Positions 1 through 7,067 of a DNA stretch of 8,507 nt are shown one piece after another. Below the pieces are notes generated by a model, which was not told where the DNA came from, made no database searches, and saw only the letters and a program-made list of their open reading frames with translations. The stretch lies in contig WQUQ01000336.1 of the NCBI GenBank assembly GCA_009782025.1, positions 1 to 8,507 on the forward strand, in the 5' to 3' direction. Position 1 is the first letter of the stretch. The number at the start of each line of letters is the position of its first letter. Source of the stretch: Desulfobulbus sp. Its GTDB lineage: Bacteria; Pseudomonadota; Gammaproteobacteria; Burkholderiales; Rhodocyclaceae. Made by a program: the position numbers and the translations under genes.

Positions 1-50
1 AGGGGCTTTGTTCCCTCCCCTGCTTGCGGGGGAGGGCTAGGGTGGGGGCC
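1..50. repeat. REP-like palindromic repeat at the left edge
   Basis: A perfect 8-base inverted repeat, CCCTCCCC at 13-20 and GGGGAGGG at 29-36, encloses a short loop and is followed by a GGGCTAGGGTGGGGG tail. A GC-rich hairpin with this asymmetric tail matches the general form of the short extragenic palindromic repeats scattered through many proteobacterial genomes. The repeat may continue beyond the window. It lies past the end of the minus-strand operon, so it could also act as a transcript-end hairpin, but no T-run follows. Between it and the gene fragment ending at 131 there is only a 10-base direct repeat, GAAACCGCTC at 86-95 and 102-111, and no gene. The copy number in the genome cannot be judged from here. 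Confidence 0.6.
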
Positions 51-130
51 AACAGCGCTGGAAATTTGATGTAATCATTCAAACAGAAACCGCTCTAAGT
101 CGAAACCGCTCAAGCGGATTGCCTACGGCG

Positions 131-318
131 TCAATGCGCGCCGGGCAGTTCGGTCGGTTCTTCCGGGCGGTTGGAGTCGATCAGGATGCTGACGCGGCGG
201 TTGCGCGCCCGGCCTTCGGGGGTGGTGTTGGTTTCGGCCGGCCGCGTTTCGCCGTAGCCGATCGCCGTCAGGCGCTCGGCGCTGACGCCGCCGCTGTTGA
301 ACTGGCGCAGCAGAGGCC
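131..318 (-). pseudogene. C-terminal remnant of a MotB/MotD/OmpA-family peptidoglycan-binding gene
   Basis: The last ~62 codons encode the end of an OmpA/MotB-type domain, which anchors outer-membrane proteins or flagellar stators to peptidoglycan. The conserved run is visible: a GVSAERLTAIGYGE segment, then TPEGRARNRRVSILI, then a short polar tail and TGA at 131-133. Everything in front is missing: there is no membrane anchor, no Asp-bearing stator helix and no first half of the OmpA domain. Homology stops where the 318-402 palindrome begins. The frame continues into that repeat to an ATG at 391, giving an 86-codon hybrid frame whose first ~25 residues are repeat-encoded. Its orientation and place next to flagellar genes suggest a MotB or MotD stator protein, but another OmpA-like protein is possible. 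It is probably non-functional. Confidence 0.7.
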
Positions 319-402
319 GTAGGCTGGGATGGAGCAACGCGGAATCCCAGCTTTGGGCGATGGCATGTGCTGGGATTACGCTGCGCTTCATCCCAGCCTA
401 CG
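318..402. repeat. REPIN-like element: two REP units in inverted orientation
   Basis: Two 34-base arms, 318-351 and 369-402, are inverted copies of each other and match at 29 of 34 positions by my alignment. A 17-base loop separates them. Each arm is itself palindromic, starting CGTAGGCTGGGAT and ending AATCCCAGC, so the whole can fold into one long hairpin or two small ones. Paired inverted REP units of this kind are called REPINs or BIMEs and are moved by RAYT-type transposases encoded elsewhere. The right end lies 21 bases from the fliJ stop codon, and the left end marks where the OmpA-like remnant begins. It may also act as a hairpin at the end of the fliF-fliJ transcript. Confidence 0.75.
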
Positions 403-423
403 TCCCTACTACGGTTTTCAGGT

Positions 424-876
424 TTATTTATCCTGGGTGCGGGTGGCGCTGAATTTGCGGGTGCTGAACTCGTCGAGGAGTTTTTGTTCCTGACGCCCCT
501 CGCGGTAGCGCTCGCGGGCGTCGTGGCGCTGCGACAGGGCGTCGATGGCCTTGAGCCGGGTGTTCTGTTTCTGCCAATGCTCCTGACCGGCCTGGGTGCT
601 GCGTTCGGACTCATCGACGACGGCGCTCTGCTGGGTGATGGCGGCGTCGATGCGGGCGAGAAAATCCTGGTAGTTGCGCATGATTTGCCGGGTGACGCCG
701 TTGGCGCTGGCGTCGTGCAGTTGCTGGGCATATTCGCTGCGGTACTGGACGAGCATTTCCAGGCGGCTGCGCTGGTTCTGCTCGGCGGCGATCAACAGGC
801 CAAGCTGGCGGGTGGCCTCGTCGGCGCGGGTCTGCATCAGGTCGAGCAGCGGTTGCAAGGTAAAGGGCTGGGCCAT
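424..876 (-). CDS. fliJ: FliJ, flagellar type III export chaperone/ATPase stalk
   Basis: This 150-residue protein is the usual length for FliJ and is almost entirely charged, Gln-rich alpha helix with coiled-coil character, for example EMLVQYRSEYAQQLHDA near residues 40-55. FliJ sits in the pore of the FliI hexamer at the cytoplasmic face of the export gate, acts as a gamma-subunit-like stalk, and recycles export chaperones. Sequence conservation in this family is low. The call rests on size, helical character, the typical N-terminal pattern (FTLQPLLDL), the LVQYRSEY segment and the position directly after fliI. ATG at 876 lies one base after the fliI stop (TGATATG) with no clear ribosome binding site, so translation is probably coupled to fliI. 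TAA is at 424-426. The usual next gene, fliK, is not present before the repeat. Confidence 0.93.
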   Translation of the reverse strand: MAQPFTLQPLLDLMQTRADEATRQLGLLIAAEQNQRSRLEMLVQYRSEYAQQLHDASANGVTRQIMRNYQDFLARIDAAITQQSAVVDESERSTQAGQEHWQKQNTRLKAIDALSQRHDARERYREGRQEQKLLDEFSTRKFSATRTQDK

Positions 877-877
877 A

Positions 878-2284
878 TCAGATCAGGGTCAGCAGGGCGT
901 TGAGACTGGCGGCAAAATCCGCCTGTTCGGACAGCGGCTGTTGCAAAAAGTGCTCCATTTTCGGATAGCTGGCAATGGCCTGGTCGAGTACCGGGTCGGA
1001 TCCCGCCACGTAGGCGCCGACCGCGATCAGGTCGCGCGAGCGCTGGTAGCGGGCGAACAAGACCTTGAACTTGCGGATCTGGTTGAGATGGGCCTCGTTG
1101 ATCAGATTGACCATGGCCCGGCTGATGGATTGCTCGATGTCGATGGCCGGGTAGTGGCCGGCATCGGCCAGGGCGCGCGAAAGGACGATATGGCCGTCGA
1201 GAATGGCGCGCGCCGAATCGGCGATGGGGTCCTGCTGATCGTCGCCTTCGGCCAGCACGGTGTAGAAGGCGGTGATCGAGCCGCCGCCTTCCGGGCCGTT
1301 GCCGGCGCGTTCGACCAGGGCCGGCAGGCGGGCGAAAACCGAGGGCGGGTAGCCGCGCGTCGCCGGCGGCTCGCCGATGGCCAGGGCGATTTCGCGCTGG
1401 GCCATGGCGTAGCGGGTCAGCGAATCCATGATGAGCAGCACGTGCTTCCCTTGGTCGCGGAAATATTCGGCGATGGTCGTGGCGTAGGCGGCCCCTTGCA
1501 GGCGCATCAGCGGCCCGGTATCGGCCGGGGCGGCGACGACGACGGCGCGCCGGCGGCCTTCCTCGCCGAGAATTTGTTCGATGAATTCCTTGACCTCGCG
1601 GCCGCGCTCGCCGATCAGGCCGACGACGATGATCTCGGCGGCGGTGTAGCGGGCCATCATGCCGAGCAGCACCGATTTGCCGACGCCGGAGCCGGCGAAC
1701 AGGCCCATGCGCTGCCCGCGGCCGACGGTGAGCAGGGCGTTGATGGCGCGAATGCCGACATCGAGCGGTTTTTCGATGGCCGCCCGGGCCATCGGATTGA
1801 TCGGCCGGCTCTGCAAGGGCCGGGTGCGCACGGTGTAGAGCGGCCCCTTGCCATCCAGCGGCCGGCCGACGCCATCGAGCACGCGGCCGAGCAGTTCCTC
1901 GCCGACCGGCGCTTGCTTGACGCGGTCGACGGCGCGGCGGCGGCGCGGGGGGGGATCGCCGATGCGGATGGCCGGGTGCGGCGATTCAAAGGCGGTGACG
2001 CGGGCATCCGGCGCCAGGCCATAGAGATCGTCGGAAGGCATCAAATAGAGCTTGTCGCCGGTAAAGCCGACCACTTCGGCCTCGATCGGCGCGCCGCTGG
2101 GCGGATGCACCTGACAGATGCTGCCGAGCGGCAGCTTGAGGCCGGTGGCTTCCATGACCAGCCCGTTGATCCGGGTCAGGCGGCCGATCGGCCACAGCGG
2201 CTGGGCATTGCCGGCGGCGACGCGGCAATGGTCGAGGAATTGCCGCCAGCGGGCGGTATGCGTCGACTCTTGTTCGGCGGTCAC
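878..2284 (-). CDS. fliI: FliI, flagellum-specific export ATPase
   Basis: FliI is the cytoplasmic hexameric ATPase that unloads and unfolds substrates for the flagellar type III export gate, helped by FliH and FliJ. The 468-residue protein has the F1-beta-like fold: an N-terminal barrel (about 30-105), then the nucleotide-binding core. The core has a Walker A loop [11 protein letters not shown] at 194-204 (Lys203), the GERGREV motif at 225-231 with catalytic Glu226, and Walker B LLIMD ending at Asp287 followed by [14 protein letters not shown]-terminal helical region follows. The start is GTG at 2284, overlapping the fliH TGA by four bases (GTGA), which implies translational coupling. Residues 110-117 (DPPPRRRR) form a basic, proline-rich loop encoded over an eight-G tract (1947-1954, plus strand) between the barrel and the core. 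GVGKS and GERGREV together separate it from F-type ATP synthase; FliI rather than a virulence homologue follows from context. Confidence 0.97.
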   Translation of the reverse strand: MTAEQESTHTARWRQFLDHCRVAAGNAQPLWPIGRLTRINGLVMEATGLKLPLGSICQVHPPSGAPIEAEVVGFTGDKLYLMPSDDLYGLAPDARVTAFESPHPAIRIGDPPPRRRRAVDRVKQAPVGEELLGRVLDGVGRPLDGKGPLYTVRTRPLQSRPINPMARAAIEKPLDVGIRAINALLTVGRGQRMGLFAGSGVGKSVLLGMMARYTAAEIIVVGLIGERGREVKEFIEQILGEEGRRRAVVVAAPADTGPLMRLQGAAYATTIAEYFRDQGKHVLLIMDSLTRYAMAQREIALAIGEPPATRGYPPSVFARLPALVERAGNGPEGGGSITAFYTVLAEGDDQQDPIADSARAILDGHIVLSRALADAGHYPAIDIEQSISRAMVNLINEAHLNQIRKFKVLFARYQRSRDLIAVGAYVAGSDPVLDQAIASYPKMEHFLQQPLSEQADFAASLNALLTLI

Positions 2285-2991
2285 GGGGTCTGCCAGGCCC
2301 TGGGTTCGGCGCCGATGGTTTCGAGCACCCGCTTCCAGCGCGTCTCGACGCGGGCGTCGATCTGGCTGGCGCCGGCCTGCAACACGCAGCCGCCGCTGCT
2401 GATACTGTCGTCCTCGACGATCTGCGCCCCGCTCTGGGATAACTCGTCGCCCAGTTGCCGGCGCAGATGAGCGGCGTCGACCGGGTTCACGCGCAGCGTC
2501 ATGTCGCCGCGGCTCAAGGGCAGGGCGGCAATGGCTTCGCGCACGACCGGCAGCAGCGCTTCCTCGTGCACGGCAATCCGGCCGCGCACGACCTGGGCGG
2601 CGATTTCGACGGCCAGGGCCAGCAGTTGCTCGGCGATGGTCTGGTCGAGCTGGTTGAGCGAGTGTTTGAGGCTGTCGATCAAGGCGTTGACTGAGCGGGC
2701 CGTGGCGGCGGCGCTCTGGCGGTTTTCCTCGACCGCGGCGGCCTGTCCCGCGGCCCGCCCCTCGGCCAGACCGGCAGCGTAGCCGGCGGCGCGCGCCTCC
2801 TCGTGCATGCGCTCGATGTCCTCGGCGGTCGGCAGGCGGACGGCGGATTCCGCCAGCGGAACGACCGCCACGGTCGGAGCGGCCGATTCTTTGGCGGGCG
2901 GCGGCGCGGCGATCGCCGGTTCCGGCTTGCGGTCGAAGGAATCGGCCTGCCAGCGCCGGAAGACAACGGGTTGTTTGCTGGAAACGCTCAC
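2281..2991 (-). CDS. fliH: FliH, negative regulator of the export ATPase FliI
   Basis: FliH dimers bind the N-terminus of FliI, hold down its ATPase activity and tether it to the C-ring (FliN) and export gate. The 236-residue protein shows the family layout. There is a Trp near the N-terminus (FRRWQADSF, Trp14), a disordered Pro/Ala-rich stretch (about 22-50), and then the characteristic GxxxG ladder with glycines at 70, 74, 78 and 82. A long helix follows, then the globular FliI-binding domain ending [20 protein letters not shown] near 196-215. The start is GTG at 2991, supported by an AGGAA ribosome binding site a few bases upstream in the 22-base gap after fliG. The end overlaps fliI by four bases. 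There is no sign of truncation. The N-terminal half is too low in complexity to be recognised alone; the C-terminal domain and context carry the call. Confidence 0.94.
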   Translation of the reverse strand: MSVSSKQPVVFRRWQADSFDRKPEPAIAAPPPAKESAAPTVAVVPLAESAVRLPTAEDIERMHEEARAAGYAAGLAEGRAAGQAAAVEENRQSAAATARSVNALIDSLKHSLNQLDQTIAEQLLALAVEIAAQVVRGRIAVHEEALLPVVREAIAALPLSRGDMTLRVNPVDAAHLRRQLGDELSQSGAQIVEDDSISSGGCVLQAGASQIDARVETRWKRVLETIGAEPRAWQTP

Positions 2992-3013
2992 GGCCTCGTT
3001 CCTGTTTCCTGAA

Positions 3014-4015
3014 TCAGATCATCTGCTCGCCGCCCGCGCCGCCGAGCACGATCTGGCCTTCGTCGGCAAGGCGGCGGACGATCTTGAGAATGTCTTTCTG
3101 CTCGGCCTCGACTTCCGAGAGGCGAACCGGCCCCTTCGATTCGAGATCCTCGCGCAGCATTTCGGAGGCGCGCTGCGACATGTTCTTGAAGATTTTTTCG
3201 CGCAGATCGGGCGAGGCCCCCTTGAGCGCCAGGATCAGCGAGTCGGACTGGATTTCGCGCAGGATCAACTGGATCGAACGGTCGTCGATGTCGAGCAGGT
3301 TCTCGAAAACGAACATCTCGTCGAGGATGCGCTGGGCCAGGTCGGGATCGTATTCGCGGATGGCGTCGACGACCGACGTTTCGTTGGCCGCCCCGATGTT
3401 GTTGAGAATTTCGGCCACGGTGCGCACGCCGCCCATGGCCGTGTGCTTGACGCTGGCCGAGCCGGACAAGAGGCGCATCATCACCTCGTTCAACTCGCGC
3501 AGCGCCGCCGGTTGCACCCCTTCGAGGGTGGCGATGCGCAGCACCACGTCGTTGCGCAGGCGCTCGCTGAAATGGTTGAGGATTTCGCTGGCCTGATCGT
3601 GTTCGAGATGCACCAGGATGGTGGCGATGATCTGCGGATGCTCGTTTTTGATGAGGTCGGCGACGGTCGTTGCGTCCATCCACTTCAAGCCTTCGATGCC
3701 GGAGGTTTCGCCGCCCTGGAGGATGCGCGAAATCAGGTTGGCGGCCTTGTCGTCGCCGAGCGCCTTGGTCAGCACCGAGCGGATGTAATTGTCGGTGTCG
3801 ACATGAACCGCGCCATGCTCGGCAGCGATCTGGTGAAATTCGTCGAGCACTGCCTCGACCTTGACGCGCGGCACCGCTTTCAACGAGGCCATGGCATGAC
3901 CGAGTCGCTGCACCTCGCGCGGGCCGAGCCGGCGCAAGACCTCGGCCGCCTGCTCCTCGCCCAGGGCGATCAGCAGCGTGGCGCTTTTTTGCAGACCTTC
4001 GTCGGGGCTAGCCAT
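3014..4015 (-). CDS. fliG: FliG, flagellar motor switch/torque protein
   Basis: FliG forms the upper C-ring: its N-terminus binds FliF, its middle binds FliM, and its C-terminal charged helix meets the MotA stator to produce torque. The protein is 333 residues, the normal length. Visible landmarks are the EHPQ motif at 125-128, the Gly-Gly hinge at 195-196, the MFVF segment at 234-237, and the torque helix region with Lys265, Arg282, Glu289, Asp290 and Arg298, ending GPVRLSEVEAEQKDIL. By alignment from memory with the E. coli protein the charged residues are all kept, with Glu for one Asp. ATG at 4015 overlaps the end of fliF by eight bases (ATGGCTAG), so expression is probably coupled and stoichiometry linked to its ring partner. 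The start is well supported by the SATLLIALGEEQAAEVLRRL N-terminal pattern. Confidence 0.98.
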   Translation of the reverse strand: MASPDEGLQKSATLLIALGEEQAAEVLRRLGPREVQRLGHAMASLKAVPRVKVEAVLDEFHQIAAEHGAVHVDTDNYIRSVLTKALGDDKAANLISRILQGGETSGIEGLKWMDATTVADLIKNEHPQIIATILVHLEHDQASEILNHFSERLRNDVVLRIATLEGVQPAALRELNEVMMRLLSGSASVKHTAMGGVRTVAEILNNIGAANETSVVDAIREYDPDLAQRILDEMFVFENLLDIDDRSIQLILREIQSDSLILALKGASPDLREKIFKNMSQRASEMLREDLESKGPVRLSEVEAEQKDILKIVRRLADEGQIVLGGAGGEQMI

Positions 4016-5735
4016 TGGGTGTCATCCATTCCCTGATGATGCCGGCGACCGCCTGCGGGTCGCTCTGGGCGATGTCGCGGGCCTTTTGCAATTTGACCGC
4101 GTACTGATCGAGGTGCACCTCGGCGTCTTCCTCGCCTTCTTCGCCCTCCTCGCCGGGGACGCCGCCTTCGGCCTCTTTCTCCGGCGGCGGCGGGAACATC
4201 GTGCGCAGCAAGGGCTGGATGATCTTGAAATAGAGCAGGGCGATGATCGCCGCGATCATCAGGATCCTGACGATGTCCTTGGCGTAGGAAATATTTTCCG
4301 GGTCCTTCCACAGCGGCAGGCTTTCCTCGCTCTTGGCCATTTCGGTAAACGGCGCGTTGGCGACCGACAGCGCATCGCCGCGGTCGCGGTTGAAGCCCAT
4401 GGCCTCGTGGACCAGATCATTGATCTGCTTCATCTCCGCTTCCGGCAGCGGCAGATTGACCGGCTGGCCATCCTTGCCGACGCCCTTGCGGTAATTGACC
4501 ACCACCGCCGCCGAGAGGCGACGAATCTCACCCATCGCCTGCTTGGTGTAGCGAACCGTCTTGTCCACTTCGTAGTTGGTCGTCGTGCTCCGGCTGGTGC
4601 TCAACGGCGGCGCGATGGCGTTGGGGTTGAGCGGCGAGGTGATGCCGCTGATCTCGATGCGCCCTTTCTCGTCCCCCGGCCGGGCCGGCGGCGCCGGCTG
4701 GCCGGGTGTGCCGCCGACGTTGGGCTGGGTCAGCGGCGCCGTGGCCGGCACCGGCGGCTGGTTGGTCAGGGCGCCGGGCACGCCGCCGACCGGCTGGTTC
4801 ACGTTGGCCGTCTCGTTCTCCTGCCGGCTGCGGATGACGGTGGTTTCCGGCGTCGGATTGGGACGGAAAGTCTCGGCCGTCTGCTCGCTGTGCGAAAAGT
4901 CGAGATCGGCGGCGACTTGCACCTTGACGTTGTTGGCCCCGAGCACGGGTTTCAGGATGTTCTCGATGCGCTCGACAATGCTGCTCTCGATTTCCCGCAC
5001 GTATTTCAATTGCGTCGCGTCGAGGCCGGCGGCGGTGGCGCTTTTCAACTGCGTCAGCAGGCTGCCGTTCTGGTCGATCACCGTGACGTTGGTGATCGGC
5101 AGGTTGGGCACGCTTGATGAAATCAGGTGGGAAATGCCGGCGATCTGGCCCTCGTCGAGCGCTCGTCCGGGATAGAGACTGAGCAAGACCGAGGCGCTCG
5201 GCTTCTGCTCGTCGCGGACGAATACCGAGGGCTTGGGAATGGCCAGATGCACGCGCGCCGACTGCACCGCGCCGATCGACTGGATGGTGCGCGCCAGTTC
5301 GCCTTCGAGGCCGCGCTGATAATTGATCTGCTCGGCGAACTGGCTGGTGCCGAATTTCTGGTTTTCCATCAACTCGAAACCGACCAGGCCGCCGCGCGGC
5401 AAGCCTTGCGAAGCCAGCCGCAGACGGATTTCATGAACGCGATTGGCCGGCACCAGCAGCGCGCCGTTGTCGCCGTAGCGCAGGGGCACGTTCTGGGCTT
5501 CGAGAATGCTGGCAATGGAACCGCCATCTTTCTCCGAAAGGTTGGAAAAGAGCACCTTCCAATCCGGCTGCCGGCTCCACAGAATCGCCCCGACGATGAC
5601 GGCGACGATGGCGGCAATCCCGACCATCAGCAGGATTTTCTGCTGTTGGCTGAGGCGGTTGAAGGCCGTGCGCAGGCGCTCGACCGGCGTTTCGACGGGT
5701 ACGGTGTCGGCCGTGGTTTCAGTCGTCGCTGCCAT
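4008..5735 (-). CDS. fliF: FliF, flagellar MS-ring protein
   Basis: FliF forms the inner-membrane MS ring that seeds flagellar assembly and houses the export gate. The 575-residue protein has a first membrane helix at about 34-54 and the ring-building motifs (SQFAEQINYQRGLEGELART near 131-150, and ARVHLAIPKPSVFVRD near 160-175). A second periplasmic domain is broken by a long Pro/Gly/Gln-rich loop (about 312-385). A second membrane helix lies at about 487-509, and the cytoplasmic tail contains an acidic linker (about 525-540) and the FliG-binding C-terminus. The frame is open upstream to 5921, but I chose ATG 5735 because homology begins nearby and the candidate sigma-54 promoter lies just upstream of it. 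The last eight bases overlap fliG. The usual partner fliE is not upstream; the divergent regulators are. Confidence 0.97.
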   Translation of the reverse strand: MAATTETTADTVPVETPVERLRTAFNRLSQQQKILLMVGIAAIVAVIVGAILWSRQPDWKVLFSNLSEKDGGSIASILEAQNVPLRYGDNGALLVPANRVHEIRLRLASQGLPRGGLVGFELMENQKFGTSQFAEQINYQRGLEGELARTIQSIGAVQSARVHLAIPKPSVFVRDEQKPSASVLLSLYPGRALDEGQIAGISHLISSSVPNLPITNVTVIDQNGSLLTQLKSATAAGLDATQLKYVREIESSIVERIENILKPVLGANNVKVQVAADLDFSHSEQTAETFRPNPTPETTVIRSRQENETANVNQPVGGVPGALTNQPPVPATAPLTQPNVGGTPGQPAPPARPGDEKGRIEISGITSPLNPNAIAPPLSTSRSTTTNYEVDKTVRYTKQAMGEIRRLSAAVVVNYRKGVGKDGQPVNLPLPEAEMKQINDLVHEAMGFNRDRGDALSVANAPFTEMAKSEESLPLWKDPENISYAKDIVRILMIAAIIALLYFKIIQPLLRTMFPPPPEKEAEGGVPGEEGEEGEEDAEVHLDQYAVKLQKARDIAQSDPQAVAGIIREWMTPNG

Positions 5736-5769
5736 CAATGCCCGGGGAATGCCCTGAAAAGGAAGAAGA

Positions 5770-5785
5770 ATCAATCGGGAAGCCA
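5770..5785 (-). promoter_or_regulatory. Candidate sigma-54 (-24/-12) promoter for the fliF operon
   Basis: Read on the minus strand, 5785 to 5770 gives TGGCTTCCCGATTGAT. Against the sigma-54 consensus TGGCACG-N4-TTGCW this keeps TGGC at -24 and TTG at -12 with exact spacing. The usual C after TTG is A here, and the ACG following TGGC is not conserved. The predicted start is near 5759, giving a leader of about 24 bases before the fliF ATG. Early basal-body genes of polar flagellates are driven by sigma-54 with FlrC/FleR-type activators, and such an activator is encoded next door. A scan of the same gap on the plus strand gave no GG-N10-GC pair, so fleS probably uses another promoter type. Confidence 0.6.
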
Positions 5786-5840
5786 AACTTTTCGAGAAAT
5801 ATTCTACTATTGCCCAGGCTGAATTCCCCCTATCTTTTTG

Positions 5841-7067
5841 ATGCAACCTGCCCAGCCCGGCGCTCCCGCAGCGCCTGCCGACATTCAGGCGACCGACTCG
5901 CAGCGCGTTGCCGAGCTGCAACGCGCCTTCGCCATGTTCAACCAGGTCTCGGCCGAGTTGACCCAGACCTATGAGGCGTTGCAGGGGCGCGTCGCCTCGC
6001 TGACGGCGCAGTTGGCCGTCGCCAACGGCAAGCTGCGCCGGCAGTTCGAGGAAAAAGAAGCCCTCTCCGAGCGCCTGTCATCGCTGCTCGACGCCCTGCC
6101 GGCCGGCATCGTGCTGCTCGACACGCAGGCCGTGGTCGTTGCCGGCAACCCGGCGGCGCTGGCCATGTTCGGGCCGGACATCGTCGGCCGGCACTGGGGC
6201 GATGTCGTCCGCGACCATCTCGAACCGACGCTGACGGTCGGCGAATGGCGGCTCGGCGAAAATCGCGTGGCGCTGGCCGAAAGCCTGATCGCATCCGGGG
6301 TTGGCAAAACGGGCGGCGGCAAGATCATGCTGATACACGACGTGACCGAGGCGCACCGCATGCAGACCGAACTCGAACGCAGCCAGCGCCTGGCGGCGAT
6401 GGGCGAAATGGCGGCGACGCTAGCCCACCAGTTGCGCACGCCGCTGGCCGCCGCCCTCCTGCATACCGCCAATCTGGCGCAACCCGGACTCAGCGATGAA
6501 CTGCGCGCCCGTTTTTCGGCCAAGGCCGGCGACCAGTTGCGCCGGCTCGAACGCCTGATCCAGGACGTGCTGCTGTTTGCCCGTGACGAGAGCATCGGCC
6601 GCGACGTCATCGCCGCCAGCGACTTGCTGGCCGAGGCAGCGCAGACCGTCGAGCCGCTGATGCGCGAGCACGGCCTCGTGTTTACGGTGGCCGACGCCTG
6701 CGCCGGGGCGGTCATCGTCGGCAGCCGCAAGGCCCTGTCCGGCGCGCTCATCAACCTTCTGGAAAACGCCATGCAGGCGACGCCGGCGGGCGGCAAAATT
6801 TGCCTCTCCGGCAATTGCCGGGGCGAGCAATTGACGATTGCGGTGCGCGATAGCGGGCCGGGCATCGAGCGGGCGATGCAGGCGCGCATTTTTGAACCCT
6901 TCGTCACGACCAGGAGCCAGGGCACCGGCCTCGGCCTGGCGATTGCCCAGGGCGTTGCCCGCGCTCATGGCGGCGGCATCGAGTTGGCCTCCGCACCCGG
7001 CGTCGGCGCGGAATTCATCATCACCTTGCCGATCGCGGCGGATCACGGAGTGGAATCTCATGGCTGA
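5841..7067 (+). CDS. fleS: FleS/FlrB-type cytoplasmic sensor histidine kinase
   Basis: FleS autophosphorylates and passes phosphate to FleR to switch on sigma-54-dependent basal-body and hook genes in polar flagellates. The protein is 408 residues from ATG 5841; a TTG directly before it (5838) could add one residue. There is no membrane segment, as expected for this cytoplasmic kinase. The order is a Pro/Ala-rich start, a coiled coil (about 25-80, including FNQVSAELTQTYEALQGRV, typical of FleS), a PAS domain (about 82-170), the H-box LAHQLRTPL with phospho-accepting His196, then the ATPase domain. That domain has an N-box (NLLENAMQATP), G1 (DSGPGI), F-box (FEPFVTT) and G2 (GTGLGLAIA). No convincing Shine-Dalgarno or sigma-70 promoter is seen upstream. 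The stop overlaps the fleR start by eight bases (ATGGCTGA). General NtrB-like kinases share the C-terminal half; the N-terminus and neighbours favour FleS. Confidence 0.92.
   Translation: MQPAQPGAPAAPADIQATDSQRVAELQRAFAMFNQVSAELTQTYEALQGRVASLTAQLAVANGKLRRQFEEKEALSERLSSLLDALPAGIVLLDTQAVVVAGNPAALAMFGPDIVGRHWGDVVRDHLEPTLTVGEWRLGENRVALAESLIASGVGKTGGGKIMLIHDVTEAHRMQTELERSQRLAAMGEMAATLAHQLRTPLAAALLHTANLAQPGLSDELRARFSAKAGDQLRRLERLIQDVLLFARDESIGRDVIAASDLLAEAAQTVEPLMREHGLVFTVADACAGAVIVGSRKALSGALINLLENAMQATPAGGKICLSGNCRGEQLTIAVRDSGPGIERAMQARIFEPFVTTRSQGTGLGLAIAQGVARAHGGGIELASAPGVGAEFIITLPIAADHGVESHG
7047..7050 (+). promoter_or_regulatory. Ribosome binding site supporting the fleR start at 7060
   Basis: GGAG lies nine bases before ATG 7060, inside the end of fleS. 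It favours 7060 as the start over the in-frame GTG at 7183. The GGAG at 7180-7183 is part of a hairpin stem and overlaps that GTG, so it cannot serve it. Confidence 0.55.

Noticed and set aside
66..84. Imperfect palindrome TTTGATGTAATCATTCAAA as an operator
   Set aside because: The symmetry is poor, no gene start lies near it, and it is downstream of the gene remnant.
318..402. Rho-independent terminator for the fliF-fliJ transcript
   Set aside because: The hairpin is long, but no T-run follows it in the direction of transcription. The inverted REP structure explains it better, though it may still impede transcription.
674..2470. A 598-codon open frame on the plus strand opposite fliI and fliH
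   Set aside because: It is antisense to genes with clear catalytic motifs, has GC-driven low-complexity composition rich in Gly, Ala, Asp and Arg, and resembles no family I know. Long antisense frames are expected at this GC content.
2807..4036. A 409-codon plus-strand frame opposite fliG
   Set aside because: It is antisense to an intact, well-conserved fliG. The composition reflects the complementary codon positions and no domain is visible.
5800..5811. Possible sigma-70 -10 boxes (TATTCT, TACTAT) for fleS
   Set aside because: Each matches only four of six positions and neither has a recognisable -35 box at 16-18 bases. They may just reflect an AT-rich gap.
5736..5921. N-terminal extension of fliF to a start at 5921
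   Set aside because: It would overlap the first part of fleS and the promoter candidate. The extension lacks MS-ring character, and the ATG at 5735 fits the usual FliF N-terminus.
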